The position numbers were made by a program, and so were the translations under genes. Shown piece by piece: positions 23,186 through 33,919 of a stretch of 64,000 nucleotides of DNA (position 1 is the stretch's first letter; each line of letters begins with the position of its first letter). This DNA comes from Reticulitermes speratus. Its lineage: Eukaryota > Arthropoda > Insecta > Blattodea > Rhinotermitidae. The stretch spans positions 11,158,001-11,222,000 of the forward strand of contig JAJKFL010000002.1 of assembly GCA_021186555.1 (NCBI GenBank). The letters are read 5' to 3'. Under the pieces are notes generated by a model. It had not been told where the DNA came from, made no database searches, and was given only the letters and a program-made list of their open reading frames with translations.

Positions 23186-23380
23186 AAGATAAAGTTTTCC
23201 CTGTCCGCGTCATGAAGGCATAGAGGCGGGAGTAGAGTATATCTCCACTCATTCTTAACCTCGACAGTGGAAGGAGAAGAGTTGTCAACATCATACTCCA
23301 GCCGCTTTAACCCGGTGAAAGAACCCAAGTACCCACATACTAGGAGCCTGGGTGGACACCACAGTCGCTATGGGTCTCAA
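23186..23380 (-). mobile_element. SINE-B copy, head missing
   Basis: GATAAAGTTTTCCCTGTCCG, CGTCATGAAGGCATAGAGGC, CATTCTTAACCTCGACAGTG, GCCGCTTTAACCCGGTGAAA, GGAGCCTGGGTGGACACCAC. It stops before the tRNA head and abuts an F element half. Confidence 0.85.
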
Positions 23381-23394
23381 GGCTCAAGAAGGAA

Positions 23395-23532
23395 GAGTTC
23401 TTAAGCAGCTTGATCATTGAAGATGGGACCGACATGTCCCGAAACGTCTGTAATCAACTGTTAACCTACGCCACGCAACATCCCAGACGAGCGAAAGCCT
23501 CAACAGCACCGCGGCGGAAGCATAAAATAGTT
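23395..23532 (+). mobile_element. Foldback family F, right half only
   Basis: CATTGAAGATGGGACCGACA, TGTCCCGAAACGTCTGTAAT, CGCAACATCCCAGACGAGCG, AACAGCACCGCGGCGGAAGC. GGGAC and GTCCC form a 5-bp stem between TGAAGA and GAAAC. The left arm is missing; the 3' tail CACCGCGGCGGAAGC is shared with copies at 30847, 48837 and 59447. Confidence 0.8.
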
Positions 23533-23534
23533 CT

Positions 23535-24235
23535 TTCGTAAAGATGCTGTATGCAGGATGAGAATGAAATATAACATTTAGTGCAGGAAAATTCAGTCAA
23601 GAAAAGAAAGAGAATCTACTGCAGCTAAACGAAGACCCAAATCTGAGAGGAAAAGGAACAAGATGGAATGAGGCCAGACCGGAAGAAGGAAAGAAGTCTT
23701 TGTACGAGCTGAGCAAAGATAGGAAGAAGAAAATCGAGCAAATAAAATGCGTACCAATACAATTTGCATTATTCGGAGAAAGACTGATCTCAGTTTATTT
23801 AAAGATTCTGTTTCAACACCAGACGCATTGTTTCGAGAGGACTACTGCGGATGGGTACGAATGAATGTTAAAAATGGCTGCCAACCAGTACTCAGTAAAA
23901 CCAATGACTGTGTCACAAACACATCACATGTCAAAAACAAAACACTGAAACGATACGGAATATTTACGTAAAGTACATTCACTAATAAACATTGATTTTT
24001 TTCACTTTTATACATATGATGGAAATAACAGTCTATTTAGCTCCCACTATTTTGTTGAAAGGTCGAAAAAAAGTTTCGCCGACCGACAGAGGTCAAAGTT
24101 CAACAAAGCGGGAAGGTCATCAACGGTGAGCAGGCGACATATTTATTGGTGGTTATGACCTACTCAGACCAATAACACTCAGAAACCTCACACCGGAAGG
24201 TTCGTAATCCAGCCTAGATTCGAACACGTGGTCTC
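23535..24235. other. Unassigned intronic stretch
   Basis: Purine-rich at 23560-23740 (GGAAGAAGGAAAG and similar). An open frame at 23747-23971 has no domain. Confidence 0.4.
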
Positions 24236-24240
24236 CCGCA

Positions 24241-24464
24241 ACGCTATACAGGCTGAAGCTACTAGACGGTGCGGGATTTGAATCACGGTAGGGGCAAGAT
24301 ATTTTACTCTTCTCCAAAATGTCCAGACCGGCTCTGGGGCCCACCCAGCCTCCTATTCAATGGGTACCGGTGTTCATTCCCGAGGATAAAGCGGCCGGGG
24401 AGTGAAGCTGACCACTCACCTCCGTCTAGCTCCGAGGTTAAGACTAAGTGGACAGGAACTTTAT
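24241..24464 (+). mobile_element. SINE-B copy, plus orientation
   Basis: GCGGGATTTGAATCACGGTA (mutated box B), AAATGTCCAGACCGGCTCTG, GGGCCCACCCAGCCTCCTAT, AATGGGTACCGGTG, GATAAAGCGGCCGGGG, GTGGACAGGAACTTTATAA. Same family as 20835 in opposite orientation. Confidence 0.87.
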
Positions 24465-25019
24465 AATTACTTTTACAAATAAATAAACAAATAACAGAAA
24501 AAACTGACGAGTAATCCCAGCCAAAAAACCATGAAGAAGTAAAGAGATTTTGTACAACACTTCATAAATTCAAGCAGCATAAATCGACGAAGACTTTTAA
24601 GACAATAAAAGACCCTGTGGCTTTAGACGGGACTTTGTCACCAGGGCATAGCGCGTTCTCAGGTTGCGATTGGAGAGTAGTAGAACAGCTGTAAACATAC
24701 AAAGTGTGCAACCGGATGCAAAAGTGATCCCCAAGACTAAGCGGTTGGCGTTAGGCTAAAAACCCCTCACTATTAAAGTAACAGCATTATACGAAATACC
24801 ATTAAGACCTTCCGACTTGGACAGACAGTGCGATGAAAAATGTCATGTGGTCACTGGACAGCTTTTCTGTAAGCAGAACTGGTTATCACTCACACAGCTG
24901 TTTATTACTGTATTAATCATATAGAAATTTATCGTAATTACACATTTTTATTACATGGATAGACTAATGACAAAAATACTAACACAACCTTACATTGTCC
25001 GTACCATGGAAGTGATTAT

Positions 25020-25258
25020 ATACAGTGATATGTATTGATAATCAACTAGTACACAAATGATAAAATCCAATACTCAAATACCTTTATACAAACTCCAACA
25101 TGTTTCGATGCCTTAATGCCTCATCTTCAGGGGGCACTACATTTAAAAACAGTAAAAAACACACCTTGAAAACACTTAAAAACGCACAGCAGAGTTTTTA
25201 AATTGAGTATTGGATTTTATCATTTTCGTACGGGTTGGTTATCAATACATATCATTGT
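25020..25258 (-). mobile_element. Family-H foldback with hammerhead-like motif
   Basis: Outer arms of about 57 bp: GTGATATGTATTGATAATCA ... CCAATACTCAAA on the left and its reverse complement TTGAGTATTGGATTTTATCA ... CAATACATATCATTGT on the right. Only one motif copy lies inside (minus strand, 25091-25136): GTGCCCC, CTGAAGA, U, stem II (GAGGC/GCATC region), GAAACATGTT, GGAGTTT. Confidence 0.75.
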
Positions 25259-25259
25259 A

Positions 25260-26560
25260 TACTAACACAACTTTAATATAACTGTCAGTGCTTATGAAGA
25301 CTAGAAAGGAGGACGTTTGCGAATTACATACACGGCCAGACAACGTACTTTCAACTACACAAGACAGAATAACACCGCATTTCTCCGCGTTTAATAAATT
25401 CTACTTCCATAATGTCAACATACATCTATGTTTTTTGTTTATTTTGAAACAATTACAACATAACGAGAAAATTATATTTTATACATACAACCAAAACACA
25501 AATCACATACATTTTAAATCTCCCCTTATAAAGGTATTTAATTAAGAACAATTTACACAAGAATACATATTTCAAAACATAAATTTTTATTAAATTTGAG
25601 AATGTGAAAGAAATGAGATCTGTCTTCCAATACCAATACCAATACCAATACGAACACTTGTTCTGATGACAGCATGAAAGTTTTCGGCAAAAAATGTCCA
25701 TTCCTGCATGACTGATACAGTAACAAACAGTTGTGTAACCGGTAACCAGTTTCCATACATAGCTCAACATACAACGGAACAGCTCGCGAAAACCGATCTC
25801 TTGTATCCACGGTGATGAACATGGAATTCTATGAGAGCATGAAATTCCTTGATCAGCTAGCTCAGCATCTAACCATCAACTTGTAAAGAAGATCCAGAAT
25901 TATGCAGGCTGTGGCTGATAAGTTTGTAACTAAATCTTATAACACGGGGAGGGGTTGACATCTTGGTATAATAAGGGGTGAGAGGTATTGTGATCCCCCT
26001 TTCCAAAATGGCCCGAGAAAGTCACAAATTCAAATGTTAGGGAGGGATAGAAAGTTCTGGTGCCCGGGCGAGGTGGAGCATTGCAGGGGTGGGACTCTGC
26101 TCATGAATACCAGTGGTTCCACTCCCCACCAGCTACTTGCTGGTAGCTGGGCTCGGGCCACATAAGTCAACAGGGGAGAGAACAAGGGGGTTGATGCATT
26201 AGAGTAAGCTCTTTGTAGCTCGGAGAGGGAAGGGTCACAGTTGAGCCATTCGTTGGCATTCGCAATGAATTTCCGTCTCCTTCTGCCGACACATGCATGC
26301 ATATACTTATACATACTTCCAGCCCCATCATTCGAGAGTACATGATCAACAAGAGTATCTTCAAGCGACAGACCGATCATGGGCAAATTCAGAGAGAAAA
26401 CTGATGTCAGAAACAGCAAGAGGGACCGAAATATATTTTTTCCTACTTTTCTTCATGTAGTTCCTTATTTTCTGTTTTTCTTTTCTTTCTTCTATTTGCT
26501 TCTTATACTCTTTTCCTCTCTCTTTATTTTCTTTTCCTCTCTCAATTTCTCTTCTTTATA
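25260..26560. other. Unassigned stretch with low-complexity tracts
   Basis: Four CCAATA-type units at about 25628-25650. 25930-26430 is GC-richer than its surroundings, with a 129-codon minus-strand frame (26030-26419) of unknown nature, possibly an old mobile element. 26430-26560 is a T/C-rich tract (TTTTCTTTTCTTTCTTC). Confidence 0.4.
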
Positions 26561-26630
26561 CATGTAAGTTTTTATTACCAACTGCAGCACAATAAGTTGG
26601 TAATAAAAACTTACATACGTGAAACAACTG
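26561..26630 (+). mobile_element. Small family-H foldback hairpin with TGCACGG end
   Basis: CATGTAAGTTTTTATTACCA ACT pairs with AGTTGGTAATAAAAACTTAC ATA over about 23 bp around an 11-base loop. It is followed by CAACTGCACGGAACATGTA, the family-H 3' end. The hammerhead-like part is absent. Confidence 0.75.
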
Positions 26631-26999
26631 CACGGAACATGTATACTATTAGTATATTCTCTTCTTTACTTTCTTCTCACCTTTATTACTAATCTTTATT
26701 TGTATCTTTCTTATCCTCCTTCCAATCTCACAACACACAACCACTGCAAGACCACTACTTAAATCTAAAACATTATGTGACCGTTTTATTGATGGATAGC
26801 AAAGATGGACCAGTCTGTGGTTACGATAGGCGCTAAGCTACTTACAAGAACTATAATTCTCAGAAATCACGTGTGTCTATGCGTATATATATCTTATGTA
26901 CTTATATATACTGTATATGTACATTATATGTAGCTAATTTTATTTTTATGTTTTTCATCCCTTTGTGTTTTACACATAAAGAATAACAATAACACTCCA

Positions 27000-27205
27000 G
27001 TACAACTTATATATTTAATAAACTCAGCTACATGTTTTGGCTTTTCATATAAACCAACATCAGGTCGCAGAGTGCTTTAAATATTCACTATACAGCATGT
27101 GTAAATTAAAGTTGAGATCTCATACTTGACTTCTACGTGTTACTGAATCTTTAAATAAATTACAGCCTGATGGTGGCTTAAATGAAAAGACGAAAAATCC
27201 ACCTG
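27000..27205. mobile_element. Family-H foldback, degenerate hammerhead-like cores
   Basis: Left arm CTACATGTTTTGGCTTTTCA, TATAAACCAACATCAGGTCG; right arm GCCTGATGGTGGCTTAAATG, AAAAGACGAAAAATC. On the minus strand the left arm reads CTGATGT ... AAAACATGTAGC, so both core blocks carry a substitution. Confidence 0.6.
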
Positions 27206-27209
27206 AGGT

Positions 27210-28245
27210 TGTTTTAATACACAAGTTGTGCTAGACTCTTTACTTTCTATTGTTCATTTTACGTGCACCCTACACCACACATTCTAACCTATGCAATTAC
27301 ATACACAGCATTTGCTGACAACGGCGCGTCCCCCCTGAGGATAACCACTTGATGGTTGCAATATGTCAGCAATGGACTCGCACTAACGGTTTCATTCAGT
27401 ACAAGCATACATTAATGTTGTGTTTGATGGTTTTATTTATTTCGCTAACTAGATAAAATAAATTTCATTTTGGTCTCGCGCTTTAAAGAAGCAGGGCCTG
27501 ATTTATATGTTTGCATTCAGAGTAGACAAATACCGCACGCTTCAACTATTAAGCGGAGAGAGGGACAGCGAAAATCGTGGAGAGTGATACAGTGAGATTG
27601 AGTGCTCTGTGTTGCCCACGCTACCGCGTATAATGCTACATTTTCATTGGATTGGAGCCTGCAGAGAAAAATAGTTTCGCAACAGCAGTAGATAAAACAG
27701 CATGTTAAAAGGCAATTTTGTGAAATTAATTCTGTACCTCTGCGCTATCGACTTCGCCTCCCTTAAACTGTTAATCTCCGACAGGGGAGCCCAAATCGAA
27801 GTATCGATTAGAATCCAAATTTCCCAAAAAGACAGACCTCCCATGCCCATCTGTAAACAGGTAACAAGAGAGAAAAGACACGACCAAGAAGCACTGACCT
27901 TTCCCGTAGAGCTTCTGGAGTTGAGTGTTATGATGGCATTCATTTATTTCACCTCACACATCCCATTAATATTGTCAAAATATTTCAATCAACACAAACA
28001 ACTCAGAGGTTGCCGGAAAACTCGAATTGTTCAACACTGCTAATGCCAAAAGCTCCACTGGATACCAACCAGCGATCTTTACATCCACGTTCCACCCTCA
28101 AACTTCTTATACGGTATATACAATCATAAACTTAGATAAGAATTTGACAAAAAACAATTTGCCATAAAATAACCCGTACACAAAGACGTTGCACAAACAT
28201 TTCTAATAATGCAGTGGGTGGTAAAATCCAATTATATTACACATG
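27210..28245. other. Unassigned stretch with overlapping open frames on both strands
   Basis: At 27644-28043 a 113-codon plus-strand frame and a 99-codon minus-strand frame overlap in DNA with more balanced composition than the surroundings. Neither has a domain I recognise nor convincing splice sites. Could be an unrecognised mobile-element fragment. Confidence 0.3.
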
Positions 28246-28261
28246 CAGCATCCTATGGCCG

Positions 28262-28523
28262 TTTTAATGGCTCGACAGCCCCTTGGGGGCCTAGGCCGCC
28301 TCATTTTTTTTTTCGAGGCTTCACGATCACACACTTTTTAGACACACCACACTCGGTAGGACTCCTCTGGACGAGGGACCAGCTCGTCGCAGAGACAATC
28401 TGACAACACACAACACTCAAAACAGACAGACATCTATGCCCTAGGCGGGATTCGAACCCACAATCCCAGTAAGCGAGCGGCCGCAGACCCACGCCTTAGA
28501 CCGCGCGGCCACTGGGATCGGCT
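28262..28523 (-). mobile_element. SINE-A copy 5
   Basis: Perfect 12-bp duplication ATCCTATGGCCG (28250-28261 and 28524-28535). GGATTCGAACCCACAATCCC, GACCGCGCGGCCACTGGGAT (reverse head); 3' part GGCTCGACAGCCCCTTGGGG, GCCTAGGCCGCC. Confidence 0.95.
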
Positions 28524-28603
28524 ATCCTATGGCCGATAACTGAGTAAATTTGTCCTTACACGGAATGACGCATGCATAAAAAGTCCCAAGAATCGCATGT
28601 AAA

Positions 28604-28621
28604 AGAGGGGGGGGGGGGGGG
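28604..28621. repeat. G homopolymer (about 16-17 G)
   Basis: AGAGG followed by an uninterrupted G run, then CACACCC. Similar C/G runs lie at 1687-1700, 6291-6302 and 54177-54187. Confidence 0.95.
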
Positions 28622-28729
28622 CACACCCAAAGGTACACACAATTAGTTAGCTCTTAGTTTTATTATACCTCCCACATATTAGTAGGTACACGGTGTGAGA
28701 TTAATACATTCAAGACAGCATATAAAAAC

Positions 28730-28885
28730 TCTTTCAATTTATTTTACACCAACTAATGCACACGTAAGACCACATTTTTGTAGTTTTTATTGTAAAATGT
28801 ACCCTTACTACAAAAAGTACAAAAAAGTGGTTTTACGTGTGCATTAGTTGGTGTAAAATAAATTGAATTAGTGAAAATGCACGGT
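28730..28885 (+). mobile_element. Family-H foldback, short form
   Basis: CAATTTATTTTACACCAACT, AATGCACACGTAA at the left is matched exactly by TTACGTGTGCATTAGTTGGT, GTAAAATAAATTG at the right (about 28735-28866, stem over 50 bp with the CCAC/GTGG part). Followed by AGTGAAAATGCACGGTGACA, the family-H end. The GTGCATTAGTTGGT module matches 39350 and 59817. Confidence 0.85.
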
Positions 28886-28889
28886 GACA

Positions 28890-29895
28890 GTAATATAAAA
28901 AAATATATAAAAACTCTGTAACTATAAATGAGTACAAAATACTTGAGAAAGTATTCTGAAAATGTGTAATATATAGATATAGGTCTATACATCCTTTAAA
29001 AAAAGAGTTTACTACGCAACCAACTGTTCAAGATTTCTGCACAGTTAGAGAGGAGTATTTGGACCATTTCCGATTACAAACTAAAATGCTGGGACGACAG
29101 GAGTTTAAGTGAACATCGGCCAAGAAGGTACTAATTCAAAGTTTGTGACTGGAAATATCTTACAACTCAACAAGAGACTGACTATGCAAATCTTTCTTGT
29201 TCAGGTTATGAGGAAATTCGCTAGCACTACGGAACACAGAAGTTGGTACATACAGAATGTATGAAAACTTTGTTACAAGTAACTTGGATTTTTAATTAGT
29301 TAATTGTTCAGCCGTGTAATATAAAAGCTGAAGAAAAAAATTAAGTTCTTTTTTAAGGGAGAAGGTTCAGATCCTTTCCTTGCCTTTTTATATCGTCAGT
29401 ACAATTTTTCTTGTAAAACTTATTTATACATTCAGGGACCGAGGTAATTGCATTTGGCTAACTTATTAGTTGGTCCGGTTGGAGCCAGCAGCCGCCAAAT
29501 AATTTACGACTGAGCGCTTCATGGCTTTGCAAAATTTCCCTCCCTCCTTTCCTTTCTACCGCCAAAAGAATAAGAAATAAAGAAGGCAGTAAATTCCACT
29601 CTGCATCCCCTAGAAGAGCCAACGAGGATTTTCTCATTTAACCAGTGGCACCATACTTCGGGACGGATAATTTTCATGTAGAAGCTTTCAGCCTTTGCTA
29701 ATTTGAGGCATCTTCTTTGAGGACAATGCACTACTTTGCATTAGACCTGTGCAACTGTGTTCCCGGTTAAACAGGTTTGACTTCCTCGTCCAGTTACTTC
29801 GTCATTTAATGGCCGAACTTACCTTAACCGTTCGTATGTGATCTACGGAATTACTATACTGGTAACTGAAATAATACTCCAGGTATTTTCACGTT
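28890..29895. other. Unassigned intronic stretch
   Basis: No gene seen; open frame 29519-29731 (minus, 70 codons) has no domain. Confidence 0.4.
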
Positions 29896-29902
29896 GTATT
29901 CA

Positions 29903-30576
29903 CCGTGCATCTTGTTACTAATTAAAAGTTGTATTATACCAACATATGCACTATATTCTTATAATAATGTCATTCACCCCTACATATGTTTCGGCCTGTT
30001 ACAGGCCATCTTCAGGGGGTCAAAGTACTATAACATAGACTATACATCTGATTTAAAAGTTGGTACATCCACTTACGAGTAAAACAAAATAAAACTTTGG
30101 TTCCCAATCGGTTCAACTATAAACTCCTAGGGAATTTGTTACATAAAATGTTAAAATTACATATACGTTATATTTAAAAATTGGTGGCAGTCCGGTCTTG
30201 TATGCAGTATCACAGAGATATTGCGGCTTTCTGTGTTATGTTGTTACGTGTTGTGCCTTGTAAGGTTCACAGGCTGGTTGCGTTGTGACTAGTCACTAGT
30301 CAATTTTCAAATATAACAACGTATATGTAATTTTAACTTTTTATGTAACAAATTCCCTAGGAGTTTTATAGTTGAACCCATTGGGAACCAAAGTTTTATT
30401 TTGTTTTACTCTTAAGTGGATGTACCAACTTATAAAACAGATGTATAGTCTATGTTAAAGTACTTTGACCCCCTGAAGATGGCCCGTAACAGGCCGAAAC
30501 ATATGTAGGGGTGAATGACATTATTATAAGAACATAGTGCATATGTTGGTATAATAAAACTTTTAATTAATACTCT
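29903..30576. mobile_element. Large family-H foldback with two hammerhead-like motifs
   Basis: Two arms of about 260-280 bp in inverted orientation around a loop at about 30185-30300. Arms share TTCGGCCTGTTACAGGCC, CTCCTAGGGAATTTGTTACA and TGGTTCCCAA. Motif on the minus strand at 29976-30020: GACCCC, CTGAAGA, U, GGCCTGTAACAGGCC (6-bp stem II), GAAACATATGTA, GGGGT. Motif on the plus strand at 30468-30512: ACCCC, CTGAAGA, U, GGCC...GGCC, GAAACATATGTA, GGGGT. The outer left end carries CACCGTGCATCTTG, the reverse of the TGCACGG end. Confidence 0.9.
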
Positions 30577-30689
30577 AGGTAATTTCTTAGTTAATCAGCC
30601 GGTTTATCATTTTATTTTTGAATTTACAGTTGCTATTTTATACATTTTTAACACTGCACACGTGACATTGATGTATTAATATACATTAA

Positions 30690-30825
30690 TTTGTATTTCA
30701 CGTCTCCCTGAGGATGGAGATTTATCGCTGAAACATGTAGGAGGGTTTAAGTTTATGTATGACTTTATTATGTACATATGTAGGTGTGTGTACATAATTA
30801 CAAGCACAGTGCACGGAATGAATAA
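30690..30825 (+). mobile_element. Family-H single-arm element, hammerhead-like motif with TGCACGG end
   Basis: 30702-30745: GTCTCC, CTGAGGA, U, stem II region, GAAACATGTA, GGAGGG; GTCTCC pairs with GGAGGG over at least 5 bp (one G-U). About 75 bp later comes CACAGTGCACGGAATGAAT. This copy has no inverted partner, suggesting the basic unit is not itself a palindrome. Confidence 0.75.
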
Positions 30826-30846
30826 CCATGCTTTTTTTTTAATATT

Positions 30847-31045
30847 GAGATCTGCGCTCTTCTGGGATATTACGCGGCGTCGTATGGTAACTGTTTACCG
30901 ACGTTTCGGGACGTGTCGGTCCCACCTTCACGGGTCAAGAGTCCGAGTAGGAAACGTCAGTAAACAATTACCATACGACGCCGCGCAATATCCCCCAGAA
31001 GAGCGCAGATCTCATCAACATCGCGGCGGAAGCCTGAAATCAAGG
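30847..31045. mobile_element. Foldback family F, long arms
   Basis: GAGATCTGCGCTCTTCTGGG, ATATTACGCGGCGTCGTATG, GTAACTGTTTACCGACGTTT at the left are repeated inverted at the right, ending GAGCGCAGATCTC (31001-31013), then the asymmetric tail CATCGCGGCGGAAGCCTGAA. Arms are about 70 bp. Confidence 0.9.
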
Positions 31046-31359
31046 TTTTAAAAATACTGTTAGAACTGTTAATTCAATCTTTCAATTTTTATTGCATGAT
31101 TAGGACAATTCTCTAGTGCACAGTGGTACGTTTTATTGATTATCATTACAAAGTTTCTGCACGCTAAATATGAATAAATTTACAGGCATAAATGGACTTT
31201 TTCATGTATATCACGTTAATCACGCTTCACGAACAGGCCTCAAGCGACGCTCATAAGCTGCATAACGTAACATCAGGCATATTGGGAACAACACTACGAA
31301 ATGCATACCAAATTCCCAGTCGTGTATTCAGCAAGTCGCTTTGATCGTGTTTCAGTTAA

Positions 31360-31664
31360 CAGGCAGGAGCCGGGAGAGTGCAGTCGGTGTAGCGACTAGG
31401 CAAAGGACTGGACGGCGAGGTGTTCGAATCCCGGCAGAAGCAACCGATTTTCCTCTCCTCCAAAACATCCAGGCTATCTCTGGGGTCCACCATACCTCCT
31501 ATGCAATAGGTACCGGGGTTCCTTCTCGGGTGTAAAGCGACCGATGCGTAAATTTGACCACTCAACTCCACCTTGCGCCGAGATTAAGAATGATTGGAGT
31601 TATACCTCTACTCCTTCCACACGCCTTCATGGCATGGCCAGGAACAACTTCACTTGTTACCATT
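31360..31664 (+). mobile_element. SINE-B copy, plus orientation, with target-site duplication
   Basis: Perfect 10-bp duplication TTTCAGTTAA (31350-31359, 31665-31674). GCAGTCGGTGTAGCGACTAG, GAGGTGTTCGAATCCCGGCA (box B), CTCTGGGGTCCACCATACCT, CAATAGGTACCGGGG, and the 3' end GGCCAGGAACAACTTCACTT. Confidence 0.93.
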
Positions 31665-31679
31665 TTTCAGTTAATGGGC

Positions 31680-33915
31680 TAGATGGTCATACAGTTTGTC
31701 AGCTAGTTCGTTAGTTTAGTTAGAGAGTGCAGTTTGTTCCGGTCGGTTAAGCAGGCTGTCACAGACGAACTGCCGACTAATACTCGCTGTACTCGCCAGA
31801 TATAAACATCCTGCTGCCAGACAGCTGCTCGCTCGCTCGCTTTTATTGCAACGAATTGCCACTAGCCGGACCATCTCGCACAGCTGCGAATGGCAGCAGT
31901 GCTATACCAACAAGTTTCAGTCCACTTTAGCTGCTGGACCTGTCACAGTGCAAAGCACTGTTTATAATATATGCAAGTGGAACTGACTAGGACTGCCTGG
32001 AGCAGACTGCGCAATCCGGGACATTTCTGCTCCAACTACTGCACTCAACCAACCCAGAGATTTTCAGCAAAGTGCAAGCTATTTCCATTTGGAAACAAAA
32101 ATATAAAGGGTACTGTAACAGCTACATACGAGCAAACACACACAGGAGAAGGAACAGCCAGAAACAAACAATCAAGTAGGCTTTAATCTCTGTAATTGAG
32201 ATGCGGTACGTTTCCTTGAAGATTTTAACAGAATTCCAAACACTATTTAGACCACACTTAATAACTAGAAGCCTGAAACTGAACTAAATCCATTAACAGT
32301 TACAAAATTAAGTTCCTCTGAACTCATTGACTTTATGGATTTTTTCCATCGTATTATTGAAATATAGCACACTACTCTTTGGGGACAGGATCGGCCCCCG
32401 TCTTTACGCTTGCCTCTTCCAAAATAAATGTTACCATATAATAATTGATTGACAGTTCAGTTCCTTCCTCACAGAAAACAATGTATCTCCACTACATAAA
32501 GCGACCGGTTAATTATGCTTACGGAAAATCCGTATAATTTTGGATCACTAAAATACATCCGTACACTTCATCGCTAACATTCGACGTTTTTAAATGTCAA
32601 ACAGCTGGTACACACTGTTACTGTTATGCTTTAAAGCAGAGCCTATATTTCTTTCGATATTTAGGACGGCAATATACATATGCTCAGAAATCGCAGCGGT
32701 CGGTACATATATTTTAAAAAAGTCGCATGGTACCGAAACGTCGTTTCAAAACTCGCTGTTAACTAGTAGCCAGCGGGCCTATATATATTGGTGACCTGAC
32801 CTCACAGGAGAGGCGACGCAGACTTATATATTACACAGAATTAGTAACAAAACACAGCGTTGTATAATGTTATGGGCCTACAAAGTGTTAAATGTGGCAC
32901 CCGAGCTCAACTTGCCACCACAAGTAAGTGAGGTGAATTAACTGCTACTTTAAGCGAATGCCTAAGGTGACAGCCGCGCAGTCAGACGGCAAAAGATAAA
33001 AAAAGAATTACAAAATAAAGTCTTTGCCTGCAAACCTGACGTTTAATAAGTCCACATCAAACACCAGCCGGCGCCCGGTGTGACACTCGAGAGAACAGAG
33101 TAAATGTTAACACTGGCCACAGAAAAATGCGCTCCAGGAGCATGGCAGCAGTTTAGCAGCGACCACAGGGGTACTGAGGCTCACAGAGTCCCAACGTCAC
33201 TCGTGTCAGAAATGCAGCCAAAATGGGAATGTGACAGAATTACTTAATGTGGAAGTTTACAATTCCTGGTTTATATTCTGCACTATAAACAGAAATGCCA
33301 ATTCTTCATTCGTTTATTAACATAAATTTCAGTAACACGACTACATATTCATTAAATATTTGCAAACTAGTCTCAGTTTTTTTTGCAACATATTGCACTG
33401 CCTGCAGATGTTTACTAAAAACAAGTGACATTTAAACAACCAGCCCACTAATTTTGGTACTGGGACGCTTCTGGATAATTTGTTATCACATACTTTTACA
33501 AAACACTATAAACTTCACTGCAAAGGACGAATTTGGGATTGTAGAGCACATAATTAGGAAATTTACGCATAGCGTTAAAAATTGTTTCGTTTTTCACAAT
33601 AAATCCAAAATTCAACATATTGCCAAGTATAGTATAACACCAGTAAAACGGTACTAAAATTCTCCCCTGTTTTACTGTCTTTTACTATATCGTGTACAAT
33701 GTGGGATTTATTTAGTTCAGAAGGTACAAGGTCAAAATATATTATAAAAGTACTTCTTTACCTCAAAAGCCTTAAGACACACGGAGAAAAGTGCGTTGGA
33801 TAGAAAATACATATTTAGCCTTTCTCTTTAATGTCGACTAGATAGTGACGCAATCTATCCAGAACGTAAGATTTCCGTTTCCAACTGACAAGGACATCCG
33901 TCCGAGAACACTTCG
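31680..33915. other. Unassigned stretch; possible family-P fragment at 32445-32540
   Basis: GTTCAGTTCCTTCCTCACAG, AAAACAATGT and GCGACCGGTTAATTATGCT resemble the left half of the TTAA MITEs. Otherwise no named element and no gene. Confidence 0.4.
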
Positions 33916-33919
33916 TCAC

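Noticed and set aside
26030-26419. 129-codon minus-strand frame as a host gene
   Set aside because: No domain and an overlapping frame on the same strand; composition suggests an old repeat.
29976-30020. Bacterial-type attenuator or terminator
   Set aside because: The hairpin GGCCTGTAACAGGCC is better explained as stem II of the hammerhead-like motif; there is no bacterial gene context.
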